From Calcarisporiella thermophila CBS 279.70 (Eukaryota; Calcarisporiellomycota): 61,229 bases of DNA. A program made the position numbers and the translations under genes. The stretch lies in NCBI RefSeq assembly GCF_041956535.1, contig NW_027192198.1:967109-1028337 (forward strand). Reading direction: 5' to 3'. This document shows, in pieces, positions 22,071-32,921 of the stretch; the stretch's first letter is position 1; every line of letters begins with the position of its first letter. The notes beneath the pieces are model-generated. The model did no database searches. It was not told where the DNA came from and saw only the letters and a program-made list of their open reading frames with translations.

Positions 22071-24045
22071 ATGAACGAAAAGGAGGTCATTTCATCTCAC
22101 TTTTCCCCTCCGCCTCCTCCCCTAGATCCCGATCTTGACATTGATCTCGATTCCAACAAAGATCTTCTGAGAGAGTCTAGAGATGACCATGTGATCGATA
22201 ACGAGTCCGATAGGCGGTCTCCAAATCTGCCGCGACGACGATCTTCGCGTTCACTTTCCCCAGACAGCCGGTGGCGGCATCGCTCTCGCTCTCGTTCTCG
22301 TTCTCGTCCTCGTTCTCACTCGAGATCGCCCTCCAGAGCTCGATCTAAATCCCGGTCACGCTCTCATGATCGTGGCCGCCGTCATGATCGCTATTCCCCC
22401 TCTTCCTCCTCTAGATCATCTCAGAATTGCAGGGTCTACGTGGGAAATTTGGCTTATGGTGTGAATTGGAGGGATTTGAAAGACTTTATGCGGGAAGCTG
22501 GCGAGGTCACATTTGCTAATGTCTTGACACTCCCCAATGGAGCTTCGAAAGGATGCGGGTAAAAAAAAATTTTTTTGGGACAGTGGGATGGATGAGATGA
22601 GGATAATGGATGATTGTTGATGGTTATATCTGGTCGGGGTGTGTAGGATAGTGGAGTATAAAACGCCAGAAGATGCCCAACGCGCCATTAGGAGATTAAA
22701 TGACACTAGATTGATGGGGCGACCGATTTTTGTCCGCGAGGTCTACTCTCCTGGTGTAGCCAACGATATCTACTTGGATTTACTAACTCTTATTTTAACC
22801 TGCTGATAGGATCGTGAGGAGACGCCTCGGTTTGGTCGCACCTCTTTTGGCCAAGCGCCCGCCCCTCCTACCAATGTTCCACCCGGTTGTCAAATTTTTG
22901 TGGGAAATGTAAGTTGGGCCACCCTTCCCTTGTCCGGCCGAGACGAATGGAGCGCTCAACTCTCCTCCCTTTACCTTAGCTACCCTACTCCACCTCATGG
23001 CAAGATCTGAAGGACTATTTCCGTAGCGCTGGAAGGATAGTCCGTGCCGACATCCTGCTCGAACACACGGGGAGATCCAAGGGCGCCGGAACCGTTCTTT
23101 TCGAGAGTGTTCGAGACGCGAACAACGCAATCGGTGAGATATTGCTGTTCATCCTTCCCCGATGCTATTCGGGCGAACAGAATGCTCAAACTTCATTTTT
23201 ATTGCCAGCCATGTTCAATGGACGAGATTACAAGGGGCGCAAACTTGAGGTTCGAGAGGTAATCCATCTCTAGCCATATGGAGTGTGCGGGCATTTTACT
23301 GATGCGCTCTCTCTTTTCCTTCACATGGTTAGGATCGTTTTGCGGGGCACCCGCCACCTCGTCACGCAGGACGCTTTGGGCACGACTACAGGCCACGCGT
23401 ACCGTATGGAAATGAGCAAAACGGCGCCATGATGGATGCCGGCAATGGATATACGGCGGGCGGTGGCGCGTTTTCATATCCGACTGGTCCGGCGGGTGCG
23501 GAGCCAAGTCGACTACAAATTTATGTGCAAAATGTAAGTGGCGTTTCATTAGTGAAATTGGGCGGATGCAAGCTTAATTTTTAATTGGTATTTATTTAAC
23601 TTGGTCTAGCTGCCGTACAATACCACCGATCAGGATTTGCGTGATCTTTTCCGTGGATTTGGTAAAGATCTCTCTGGTTTTTTTTTTTTCCTCTCCTCTC
23701 TTCCCTTGCTCTGTTTTCCCCAGCCCCTCCCTCTTTCCCTTTTCCCTTTTTTGTCCCTGAGATGGAGTGGGGATTAACAACCATTCCGTGTTGGATAGGC
23801 GAGGTGGTGTTTGCCCAGGTGCTGATGCAGGGCGGCCGCCCGAAAGGGTCGGGCGTGGTAAGATTTGACTCGACGAGTGCCGCCGAGAGAGCAGTGGGTA
23901 AGTTTAGCACTAGTCAGAATTAGAGTTATATAGGACCGGAAATTAACGTCATCATTAATTGGAATTATATAATTATGAAGCTACACTACAGGGCTATACT
24001 TACGGCGGGAGGCAACTGGAATTGCACTTTGATCGCTACGGCTGA
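22071..24045 (+). CDS. GBP2: SR-like protein with three RRM domains (Gbp2/Hrb1-type)
   Basis: Nine exons: 22071-22558, 22647-22740, 22810-22908, 22980-23133, 23209-23258, 23333-23533, 23610-23661, 23799-23897 and 23981-24045 (433 aa). An Arg/Ser-repeat N-terminus ([12 protein letters not shown]..., residues ~60-120) precedes RRM1 ([12 protein letters not shown]...GCGIVEYKT), RRM2 ([21 protein letters not shown]...GAGTVLFES) and a C-terminal RRM3 ([21 protein letters not shown]...GSGVVRFDS). Yeast Gbp2/Hrb1 load on nascent mRNA with TREX and take part in nuclear mRNA quality control. The second intron's donor is ambiguous: GTCTAC at 22741 restores the conserved FVREDRE, while GTAGCC at 22756 would add five residues. 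A good branch site (TACTAAC-like) sits upstream of its acceptor. Confidence 0.88.
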
Positions 24046-25093
24046 GGCGAACAGAGGTGGGGGGGTGTGGAGGAGGAGGGCGGGTGCGGTTGCGATTTGT
24101 GTGAGAAGGCGGCGGCGGAACGGGGATTCTTGTCAGACCTTGTTTCCGAATTTCGGGCGGACTCGCACCCTCTCTCCCCCTCCCCCCTTGGCGGCGAAGC
24201 CGTTTTCGCCCGACCTCTGACTCTGTGATGTTTGTTGATGGGTGAACAATAAAGACGAAATTAATCATGTTATGGGAGTGTAAACATTGACCGGAGAGGG
24301 GGAGGAAGGGGGTCGGGTGGCCCAGAGCCGCTACACGAGTTTGCAGGGGAAATTGAAAAAATGGAGAAAACATGTAAAACAAAGCGTATTAATTTTGCAT
24401 TCATATAACCTCAACAGGCAGTTATGTCGTCGATTTTTTTCCATTTGGTTTATTGCTGTAACACGTTAAAAATAAAAGGATCCTCTTGCATATCAACTTT
24501 TTTTTTACGCTTCCTCCTGCGTCTGCGTCTGCGTCTGGTCCTGCTCCTGCTGTTTTCTTTTTTCCACCCCCCTCCCCCCGCCGCTCTCACCTACGACTTT
24601 TGCTCACTCCTCCTTCTCTCTTTCTTTCTCTCCTAATTCATCCTTCATTTTCTTCCCTCCTGCACTTGTTCCAGTAGCCAACGCATTTCCATTCACCTAT
24701 TTCATATTTCATACCTATCTATTTTATTTCACCGTGTTTTGTTTATTATCCACGCCTGTTAATTTATTGCTCTGATTGAAATGATCCTTTGATTCATCTT
24801 GTTTCGAGACTGAAAAGGTAAAGGCTAGCCCCTCGATTAATCTTGCCCGCCTCTCGACTCAACCCCTCCTCCCCTGGTAGGACCACGTCTAGGAGATTCT
24901 TTGGCCGCTCTTTCCACCGTTTATCTATTGTTTATTTAAGCCATTTTTCTTATATAAATCTATCTATTCTCAAATTTGCAATTTATTTGTCCAAAAACAC
25001 CACCGGTCTTCTTCTTCCTTTCTGTGCAGTGCCTGCCATAGCTTTCTCTCCCCCAACATCCCCTCAAGTGCAGAGTGAATCGACACTTTCAAG
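24046..25093. promoter_or_regulatory. long pyrimidine-rich upstream region of the CCCH gene
   Basis: About 1 kb between the RRM gene and the zinc-finger gene, with strong C/T bias on the plus strand (24500-24680, 24840-25080). It likely holds a long 5' leader for the next gene. No gene is supported and no TATA box is assignable. Confidence 0.45.
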
Positions 25094-26440
25094 ATGCCCC
25101 CTAGCACCCGCCGAAGCTCCCTGTTCCCGGACTTTCTTCGCCTCAATCTCGAGAACGACAAACACCACCAGCCCGATCCTCTGCTCTCCTTCATGCCGCC
25201 CGTTTTCGACGACTATCTGAAGCACCGCCGCCCTTCCATGCCCGCCACCCTGCCTCTAAGCGGTGGCGGGCACGAATACGGGGGGGATTATGTGGGCGAC
25301 CGGATAAGCCCACTCTCGGATATCCCCCCCGTGCGTTGGCCCACGCCCTCAGCGGTCGCCCGAGACGTGTTGAGCGGCGAGGATTATTTTAGCCGGAGAA
25401 TGAACGCCGAGTTGGCCGCGCTCTGTCTGGGCCGTCGGATCGGATTTGGCGAGGAGATGGTGGTCAGCCCGGGGGGAACGGGAAAGTTCGGGGAGCTTGA
25501 GGATGAGGACGAGAACGACGAGTGCGAGAGGATGAAAAAGAGTGAGCTTTACCGGACCGAGATGTGTCGCACTTTCGAGGAGAAGGGGTACTGCCCCTAC
25601 GGCAACAAGTGCGAGTATGCGCACTCGGAGGCCGAGCTCCGTCCGATCTATCGCCCGTGGAACTTCAAGACGAAGCCGTGCCGCACCTTTCATGAGAAGG
25701 GCCACTGCCCCTACGGCAAGCGTTGCCACTACCGGCATGCCGGCGGACCCGACGAGATACCGAAGAACGTGATCATCGGGCCGCCCCCGCCCAACGGGAA
25801 AGCTTCCCCGTCGCTGACGCCCACCGGCTCGATGGCCTCCGCCAGCAAAGCAGTGTTTGACCCGTACGCACGACGGGTGAGCGATTCCGGGCTGCAAGGA
25901 TTGGGGGTGAGTGGAGGCCTAGGGCCAGGCATCGCTTCCAGTGCCTCCAACACCGGTCTCTACCTGACCCCGGAGGCTCTGGGGCCACGACGCTCGGCGC
26001 CAGCTGTAGTGCTTGACGCAGAGCTGAGTCGGTTGCGAGCGCTTCTCCGTCAGAAGCAACAGCAAGAACTCGCCATGCTCGGCCTTGAAAACTTGAACTT
26101 GATGGGCGGGCTGGAGGATGAGTTGCGCCCCTACTCGTCGTCGACGTCGCCCCTTCCCTCCGTCAGCTCCACCGTTCCCTCCCCTTCCTCGATGCTGCAG
26201 GCACCCCAGCCAGGGGGATCCTCCACCTCCACCTCCCTGGCAATGCCTCTCTCGCCAATGCCGGGCCCGGTGGGTCCGAACGGGAATAAGGGGAAGCAGG
26301 ACGAGCTGCTTCCGCGCGACCTCATGGAGCAGCTGGGATGCGAAATCCACCCTCTCGATGATGGGGCGGCCACGGAAGAGTGGAAAGAGCTGCGGGGGCG
26401 ATTGAAGGCCCTTGGGTTGGGAGACAACACGGAAACATAA
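25094..26440 (+). CDS. tandem CCCH zinc-finger RNA-binding protein (TTP/Zfs1-type)
   Basis: Single exon, 448 aa. Two C-x8-C-x5-C-x3-H fingers lie at about residues 150-220, each with the lead-in that defines the tristetraprolin family (LYRTEMCRTFEEKGYCPYG and FKTKPCRTFHEKGHCPYG), spaced as in TTP, Zfs1 and Cth1/2. The rest is Pro/Ser/Gly-rich and probably disordered, with an acidic patch just before the fingers and a Leu/Gln-rich helix around residue 315. The family binds AU-rich elements in 3' untranslated regions and recruits deadenylases. The gene is unusually GC-rich for this window and lacks introns, unlike its neighbours. Confidence 0.9.
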   Translation: MPPSTRRSSLFPDFLRLNLENDKHHQPDPLLSFMPPVFDDYLKHRRPSMPATLPLSGGGHEYGGDYVGDRISPLSDIPPVRWPTPSAVARDVLSGEDYFSRRMNAELAALCLGRRIGFGEEMVVSPGGTGKFGELEDEDENDECERMKKSELYRTEMCRTFEEKGYCPYGNKCEYAHSEAELRPIYRPWNFKTKPCRTFHEKGHCPYGKRCHYRHAGGPDEIPKNVIIGPPPPNGKASPSLTPTGSMASASKAVFDPYARRVSDSGLQGLGVSGGLGPGIASSASNTGLYLTPEALGPRRSAPAVVLDAELSRLRALLRQKQQQELAMLGLENLNLMGGLEDELRPYSSSTSPLPSVSSTVPSPSSMLQAPQPGGSSTSTSLAMPLSPMPGPVGPNGNKGKQDELLPRDLMEQLGCEIHPLDDGAATEEWKELRGRLKALGLGDNTET

Positions 26441-28426
26441 CCAGTCATGAAGATACAATTTTTTTACACTTATCACTTTCCGTTTATCACTCTACATAAT
26501 TCGGTCTTTTTTTTTTGCGCTGTTCCTCCTTTTATTTACTTTATTCATCTTTTTTATTTTATCATTATTGATTATTTTAATATCGAAAATACTTGTGTGG
26601 GTCTTTGTCGTTTTTTTTATCTTCACAAATAAAGTATATACAGCATTTATTTACAGTAAAACCTTTCAGATAGCCCGATGTAGCCTGTTTCTCTCACTCA
26701 TACACACACACACACACTCTCTCTCTCTTTATCTACATCTATCTATCATTTAACTATCTCTCTCCCCCACCGAATGCCTCGAAAGTTTCCTCAAGCCTAA
26801 GGCAGCAGAGCATGACTGGTCATTAAAATTGAGCTCTTTGCATTAATTACTTCTTCATCAATCCTTTTCGGGAAGCTCCGGTGACTGCTTCCATCCATCA
26901 TGCAAGCTCGCATTAGCCAAAAACAATAATAAGGATCTCACCGGGAAAAAGCACGGCTGCGATTGGTGGTTGTCTGCATAAGCACATTAGTGCATCGCTT
27001 TGGCTGCCCTCAGGAGAGCAAAGGAATGCTGAGAAAAACGTCAGAGCTTCTCCGGGGTGGCCTGAGGTGGATGCAAGGCATTGCGATTGCCACGAAAGCG
27101 GGTTGCTCGATGACGGCCACTCAATCACGCCAGCGGCGGGAGGCATCGCGTGAAAGCTTGCTACATCGACGAGTCAAGCTCGGCCCTAAAACCGGTACCA
27201 GTTGATTTCTCTCCCCCTGAACATGGGCGGATGAGCGAGGTGTTGCAAGCTAATTGCCTCCTCTCTCCACCATGCTTATGTAAGAGTCTCGAAACTCGTG
27301 CCTAAACTCCTTTTACGTGCCCCCAACGCGTCTATCTGGATGCTAATTTGTCTATTGCGTCCTCTGCACTCTTCCAGAAGAGCCCTCAATAGACTCCTGG
27401 CAAATTCGGGTTCGAATTCCAGATCCTGCTACAAACTGGGACGGTGGGATCGAAACGCCCAATTAGGGCTTCCTAGGCATTGGTCCTAGCAATTCTATAT
27501 CGCACAAGTTGCATGAAGCTCCAGGAAATTTTTTCTAGTAATGGTTAGATAGGAATCAACCGCCAAAATCATCTGGGGTAGAACCCTTAATTATCTAACA
27601 CCCCATCCTATTCGTTTTATCGAGTTTGTGTAATTGATAATTTAATAAAGCACCGCCACCATCCTGGATACAAGGAACTGGCGTTCAGCAGTGTCAGAAA
27701 CACAAGATCCAAAGAGCAAGGTTACTTGAGGATGCTAACAAATTAGCGTAGCTACGCGCCACTGTTTATTTCTTTGTTCTGATGCCATTTTGGCGGCTCC
27801 GCATTCCAACCTAATAAATACATTGCCATAGAATAGGAGAGGGGGGTATGATTGATTATGGAGATTGGTGAGATCAGGGCATTTGAAAATTCCTTCATAT
27901 TCCAGTCTGAAGAGACAGAGAGGCCGGAAGGCCATATCCTCAATTTCCGGGACGACTTGAGCCTTATGGGTCATAATTATCGGCCTGTCACCTCTCTCCA
28001 GTCGATGCTATGATGAAAACCTACTTGATTCGTACGAATCCCGATGTCACCGAAACAAAGGAGTACGATTCCAGAATGTACCATGGCTCGAGAGTCAGCT
28101 TTTTCGGATGCGATATTAGGCCCTCTCCCTCGACGACGAATGGTGTGTGAGAACCAAGTCCATAATTTCCCCTTTTTGTGCACGTGCCGACTGAAAATGC
28201 CCCCCTTTGACTCCAATTTTGACAGAATTCTGGGATGCGCAGGCCACCGGAAACCAATTCGGAGGGAGATTTTTGCCCACCATCGATTGGTGAAAATGGG
28301 GCCAGAGAGGGCCTTTTGAGGAACCTATCTCCTGGAAGATTGCGAGTTTCGCGTTAAACTGAACGAGATACACCTGCCGGCGTCTATAAAAGTGGGGAGG
28401 TTTTCAACTTAGGTCCACCAGAAACC
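26441..28426. other. long intergenic region
   Basis: Includes the AU-rich 3' flank of the CCCH gene (two TTTATTTAC motifs near 26530 and 26645), an (AC)n/(CT)n microsatellite at about 26702-26728, and then 1.6 kb of ordinary composition. Several open frames of 60-90 codons here lack codon structure or similarity to anything I recognise. A TATA-type box for the next gene lies at the right end. Confidence 0.5.
28383..28391 (+). promoter_or_regulatory. probable TATA box
   Basis: TCTATAAAA sits about 40 bp upstream of the ATG at 28427, in a plain context for a core promoter of the small secreted protein. The short distance implies a leader of roughly 10-15 nt. Confidence 0.6.
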
Positions 28427-28969
28427 ATGAAGTTTGTCAAACTTGCCCTTGTCTTTGCATTTTCCTTCCTCGCGGTGGACTCTGCTCCGATTGAAAAGCG
28501 AGGCGTTAACGTGTTGAATACCCTGAAGGCGGTGGATGCGGTGGGTGGCCCCGCGACCAGTCTTTTGGAAGCAGTAGGCGTGGATAGCCAGAGTTTCCAT
28601 CAGTGCAAGCTGATCCCTTGGATTCCCTGCAAACCAAAGAGCTTGTTCCAGAAGGACCAGAGCCGGTGCGAAGCCAACCATCCCCCTGCAACCTGCCAAC
28701 TTATCCGGGAGAGAGAGGCGAAGGAGAAGGCGGCAAGGGAAAAGGCCGAGAAAGAAAAGGCGGACAAAGCGAGGGCCGAGAAGGAGCGCATTGAGAGTGC
28801 CCCGTTTTCACAGGATAATTTCAAACAGGCACTCTCCGACAAACCCGACCAAGACCTGAGCGCCGGCGGGAAAGACGCCCGTACGTTGCTCAAGAAATTT
28901 TCATCCAAGGAGCAAGCCGATCTAAAAGAGTTGTTCGATGAGATACCCTCCAGCGAAAGCCAAAACTGA
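28427..28969 (+). CDS. small secreted protein with Kex2-type site
   Basis: Single exon, 180 aa. The N-terminus is a clear signal peptide (MKFVKLALVFAFSFLAVDSA, cleavage after Ala20), followed by a dibasic KR at 24-25 that suits Kex2 processing. Four cysteines (60, 68, 81, 90) lie in a Pro-containing segment and could form two disulfides. Residues ~91-124 are an extremely charged Ala/Lys/Glu/Arg stretch predicted to be a single long helix, and the C-terminus is acidic. I do not recognise a family. A strong TATA box and very short leader suggest high or regulated expression. It could be a cell-wall component or an effector-like protein, but function is unknown. Confidence 0.8.
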   Translation: MKFVKLALVFAFSFLAVDSAPIEKRGVNVLNTLKAVDAVGGPATSLLEAVGVDSQSFHQCKLIPWIPCKPKSLFQKDQSRCEANHPPATCQLIREREAKEKAAREKAEKEKADKARAEKERIESAPFSQDNFKQALSDKPDQDLSAGGKDARTLLKKFSSKEQADLKELFDEIPSSESQN

Positions 28970-29791
28970 GGAAAGCGACTATAAATGGCCTTGCCAGAGG
29001 TGATGACGTTGCCATAGAGTGTTTATTTATTCGCGTTTCTAGATGTGTTCCTTTGTATTTCTGCTCCTGCTACATTTTTGTCCTCAATTTGTGTTCATCA
29101 CCGTTGTATTATTCAGCTTAGATAACATAGACACAGTTTCCTGATCCGAAAACTCCAAAATACCATATTCAGAATGGGTGGTCGAGTTGCCACCACTGTG
29201 TAGGAAGTGACGTTTGGACTACAGATCTCAACTGTCCTCCCTACAATGTATAGACAAAGGAAGGGGGTTGACTCTGTTGAGTTCCCATCACTTTGAATGG
29301 ATTCTTTTCTTTCCGTAGCTGTGATTTATACGACCTACCGAGGACCCGTTCGCATACCATCCTTTTTACTTTTTTTTTTTGACCTTTTCAACAAGAATAG
29401 CATAGCCAATGAGGAGCCGCATAGAAAATAGATCTTTATTCCAGAAATCTGCCCATGAATTGGCCCTGGGCATTTAATTCCGTCTCCCCTATCAATGCAT
29501 CTATTTACGCACAATTATTTGCTTGAGGGAACTAATTCAAGATCGACCCATGTTATAGGCGAGCCAATCTTAATTTGTATTATCTCGTCCATGGTGCTCT
29601 TGCCTATTTCCCACTATCTCCCATCCCTATGATCCCTTAAAATTTAATTTAAATAGGCACACCGTAGACTAAGCCAGTGATTTAGTCTGATCTCTATTTT
29701 CCAAATAAAGGATGCTCCATTCATATTTATATTTCGAGAGGCCTCATGCGTCTTGGCGGCCATCAGCTCATTTAAGAAAAGAAATCGGAGC
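28970..29791. other. intergenic
   Basis: 3' flank of the secreted-protein gene and 5' flank of the taspase gene. A T10 tract lies near 29370. No gene is supported. Confidence 0.55.
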
Positions 29792-31546
29792 ATGGACACA
29801 GGGCACGAACAAGCTTTCGAGCCCTTTATAGCAGTTCATGTAGGAGCCGGTAAATGAGAGGGACCATTGGGATGATTTGGGCCGAATCCATTTTCTTGTA
29901 TTTGACCAATGTCCTCTCTGGGTAGGTTACCATTCCACGCGTAAAGAGAGGCGATACCGTGAATTGTGCGCAAGGTAGCGTGTCTTCCTTTTATGAACAT
30001 CCCATTTCGGATGCAATAAAAAAACTATCGGTTTTTTTGGTCTCGGTTTGTACGTGGCATTAGGGCATGTAGGATTGGAATGGAGATCCTTCGAACGGGT
30101 ACGGCCATGGATGCAGTTGAAAAAGCAGTGTGCGAATTAGAGGTACCGTATGTAACGCGGCTTCTATTGGCTCTGCTGACCACTCAAGTATTTTCTTGCC
30201 ACTAGAACGATGCTCTGACCAATGCTGGTGAATCAATATTATTTTCCATGCATCATTCACTTTCTTCTGACGCCCAATATCAGGATTCGGGTCGAATCTA
30301 ACGCTGTCGGGCACCGTCGAATGCGATGCAAGCATTATGGATGGAAGTGGGTATTTTGGCGCGCTCGGAGCCGTCTCTGGAGTACGCAATCCCATCTCGG
30401 GCTCGCGCGCTATATTAGAGAGGAGCAGAAGAGGGCTATTGCCGTTGGGGAGAGTTCCGCCCATATTTTTGGCTGGGGAAGCCGGGAAAGAGTACGTGGG
30501 AGAGCTAGGGGCCGATGTTTGTCACCATCATGAGTTGATTAGTGGTAATGTGCACACCAAGCCCCCAAATGCTAGCGTCTAGGAAAAAGGAGGAGCCAGC
30601 TCTTTTCTCATTCTCTCTACACCTGTGTTTGTTAGAGGAGGCCAAAAAGACATATGAATTGCGGATGCAGATGCTCCATGAAGGTAACTACGCACACAAT
30701 ACTACCCCGCGGTGCTCCTCATGTTTTGACCGTGCATCTCGTCTCTCCGTTAGAGTCGGAACATCCGCAGTTGCCCGGCGAACACGATTCCAACCACGAC
30801 ACCGTGGGCGCGATATGCATTGATCGCTTTGGGCATGTTGCGGCTGCCGTGAGTTCAGGGGGGCTCTCTCTCAAATACCCGGGTCGTGTTGGAGAGGCGG
30901 CCATGTACGGAGGCGGATGCTGGGCCCAGAATTGGAGGGAGGGGTTTCCTGCGATAGCTTGTAGCACTACTGGTAGGTCCGCCTTCTAGTTTCCAACCTT
31001 TCTCCGCCTGCTCTCATCCCATACCCATATGGATTCATCCTGTTCAGGCACTGGAGAGCAGCTAATGAAGACCCTGTTTGCAAAGTCATGTGCCGACTCT
31101 GTTCTCCAACACAACGCAGCCGACGGCGACGTGCACCGAGGGCTGGAGACCGCCCTCACCGCTTTTCTCCATTCGCCGGCCCTGCGGCAGGACGAGGAGA
31201 AGAACTCGGGGGTGATCCTGCTCAAGACGGAATCCATACGAGGGATACACCGAACCGGTAAGTTGAGAAAGGGGGGGGGGACCCATCCCACTTCATTATG
31301 TAGAGCAAAGCCAGAAAAAAAACACTCCACTCTGTCTCTCTAAAGAGTTTTGGTACGCGCACACAACGCCAAGTATGGGCGTGGGCTATATGAGCTCAAG
31401 GAGCACAAATCCGACTGTGAGTGACTTTCCTTTTTGATTGCCGATGATGTTTTCAAACCATTGACCGGAGATACATCATTGGCTTGTAGACGCTGGTATC
31501 CAGAAAATCTAATAGATCTTATTTAATTTGGGGAGGCTTGTTTTAA
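29792..31546 (+). CDS. TASP1: taspase-1-type threonine aspartase
   Basis: Ten exons: 29792-29849, 29926-29974, 30073-30142, 30206-30227 (22 nt), 30284-30544, 30636-30683, 30754-30972, 31048-31257, 31346-31416 and 31490-31546 (354 aa). Family landmarks: [12 protein letters not shown], the ATDAVE-like [48 protein letters not shown], the autoprocessing site HD|TVGAI with nucleophile Thr186, [30 protein letters not shown] and [12 protein letters not shown]. It belongs to the type-2 asparaginase fold. Animal taspase cuts MLL and TFIIA after Asp; the fungal substrate is unknown. The short Lys-rich loop before Thr186 is much reduced compared with animals. All ten exons join in phase. Confidence 0.9.
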
Positions 31547-32433
31547 GAGCACGCCACTCTAGCGAAGTGGATGCCACTACGCCCTCTCCTCTCCTCTCCT
31601 CTCCCCTGGTTACGCATGGACGCAATAAGAGCAAGGCCTTGGGCATATTTCGAAATTAGCCCGATTTGACAGCCCCCTTTTTGCTGGCATCCAAATCAAA
31701 AGGATCCCAAGTGGAAATAAAACTCCTTTTTCAAGGGAAAACCATTGCAAGGCTGCGGAAGCCGAAAGGCCACGGAAAAAAAAAGCCTGTTACAAACCCC
31801 CTTTCATCAATGCTATTTTTAAGCGGATTCCCAGGAGAGCGCGAATCCACTTGCCTCTGCTCTCACGGCCGGGTCTTGTGCTGCGGAAATTGAGGGTTGC
31901 TGCATTCTGCTTGGCCAATCAACCCGAATGTCCCACTTTTTTGCCACCTATGGCACGGATCTAGCGGGAGCAAGGCCGACCTAGCCCGAGCAACCAAGGG
32001 TAAAAGAATTGGAGAGGCGGGAAGCGGGGGGAGAGGCCGGCTATAGAGAGCCCACTGAGTTATATTAGCGTATGGATCCTTTTTTTTCCCCTGTGTATAT
32101 AGTGTTTATTTGTTTTTCTTTTCTCTCATGCCCTTGGCATTGTCCTCCTCTTGACACTGGCAATTTGACGCATAGCTCCATTCATCCATTCATTCATTCA
32201 TTCATTCATACTTTCATTCTTTCATTCACGTCCTCGGGACTCTTCGACACCCCGCATTCATTGGATCCCAATCCCCTTTCTGATCTAGCATTGAACCCAT
32301 CCAGCAGGTATTGCAGCTCAGCAGGCGAGTATTTGCATCCGGACCAAAGCATTCCTCTCTCAGTTTCTAGAGCTCCTCTTCTCATCCCCCGCAGCCACGA
32401 CTCTCTCCAACGTCTTTTCGTTCGCTAATTAAA
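31547..32433. other. intergenic with simple repeats
   Basis: Contains a TCTCC tandem tract (about 31586-31606) and an ATTC tetranucleotide tract (about 32183-32226). No gene is supported. Confidence 0.55.
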
Positions 32434-32921
32434 ATGGGCAACAAACTTCGCTTTGCGCGCTGGGGACGGTTAGTTGCTCTGTCCGCAACCTTTGTCCAAA
32501 TCAGCGGGAGTATCTTGGGGCTGCTCTTCCGGTCGCCGACGCTGGGCATTTTCACAAAGTAAGTAGGCTCGCAGGATTTGCTTAGGAAGCTTTGTCGCCC
32601 TGACGACTAACCCCTCTGCTGCGACTCCCCCCCCTCCCCCCTAGTGCGACCGACGTACTGTTCCGGCCCGTCCCCATCATCCCCCTCTTCACCCTGATCT
32701 CCGGCCTCTTCATTCTTGCGCTGGAGCTACCGCTCGGGCCGTTCACCGGGGCGTCCGACGCCCACTCCATTCGGGCGGTGGCCTACACCTTGGTCGGGGT
32801 CATCTCTTTCTTCCAGGTGCAGACCATGAACGCCAGCCTGTACTATCTGATTGCCGGCATGGCCTTCGGGGTTGCCTATTCGAGAGATGAGGCCGAGCTG
32901 CCCTCAAAGCTGCCCTCATGA
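32434..32921 (+). CDS. small four-helix membrane protein (fungal, unknown function)
   Basis: Two exons: 32434-32558 and 32645-32921 (133 aa). Four hydrophobic segments lie at about residues 13-35, 50-70, 80-100 and 102-118, in a short protein with a basic start (MGNKLRFARWGRLVALSA). The pattern MG...RLVALSA...GLLFR...LALELP resembles a family of small fungal membrane proteins of unknown function that I know from ascomycetes. I cannot name it with certainty and propose no function. The intron's 3' half is very C-rich. Confidence 0.7.

Noticed and set aside
26702-26728. (AC)n/(CT)n tract as an element
   Set aside because: Plain microsatellite in a 3' flank.
26963-28373. Several 60-90-codon open frames in the 2-kb spacer
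   Set aside because: Both strands are open at similar lengths, there is no start/splice logic, and no recognisable protein features were seen.
30060-31330. Minus-strand open frames opposite the taspase gene
   Set aside because: Shadows of the plus-strand coding exons; the plus strand gives a complete, in-phase taspase.
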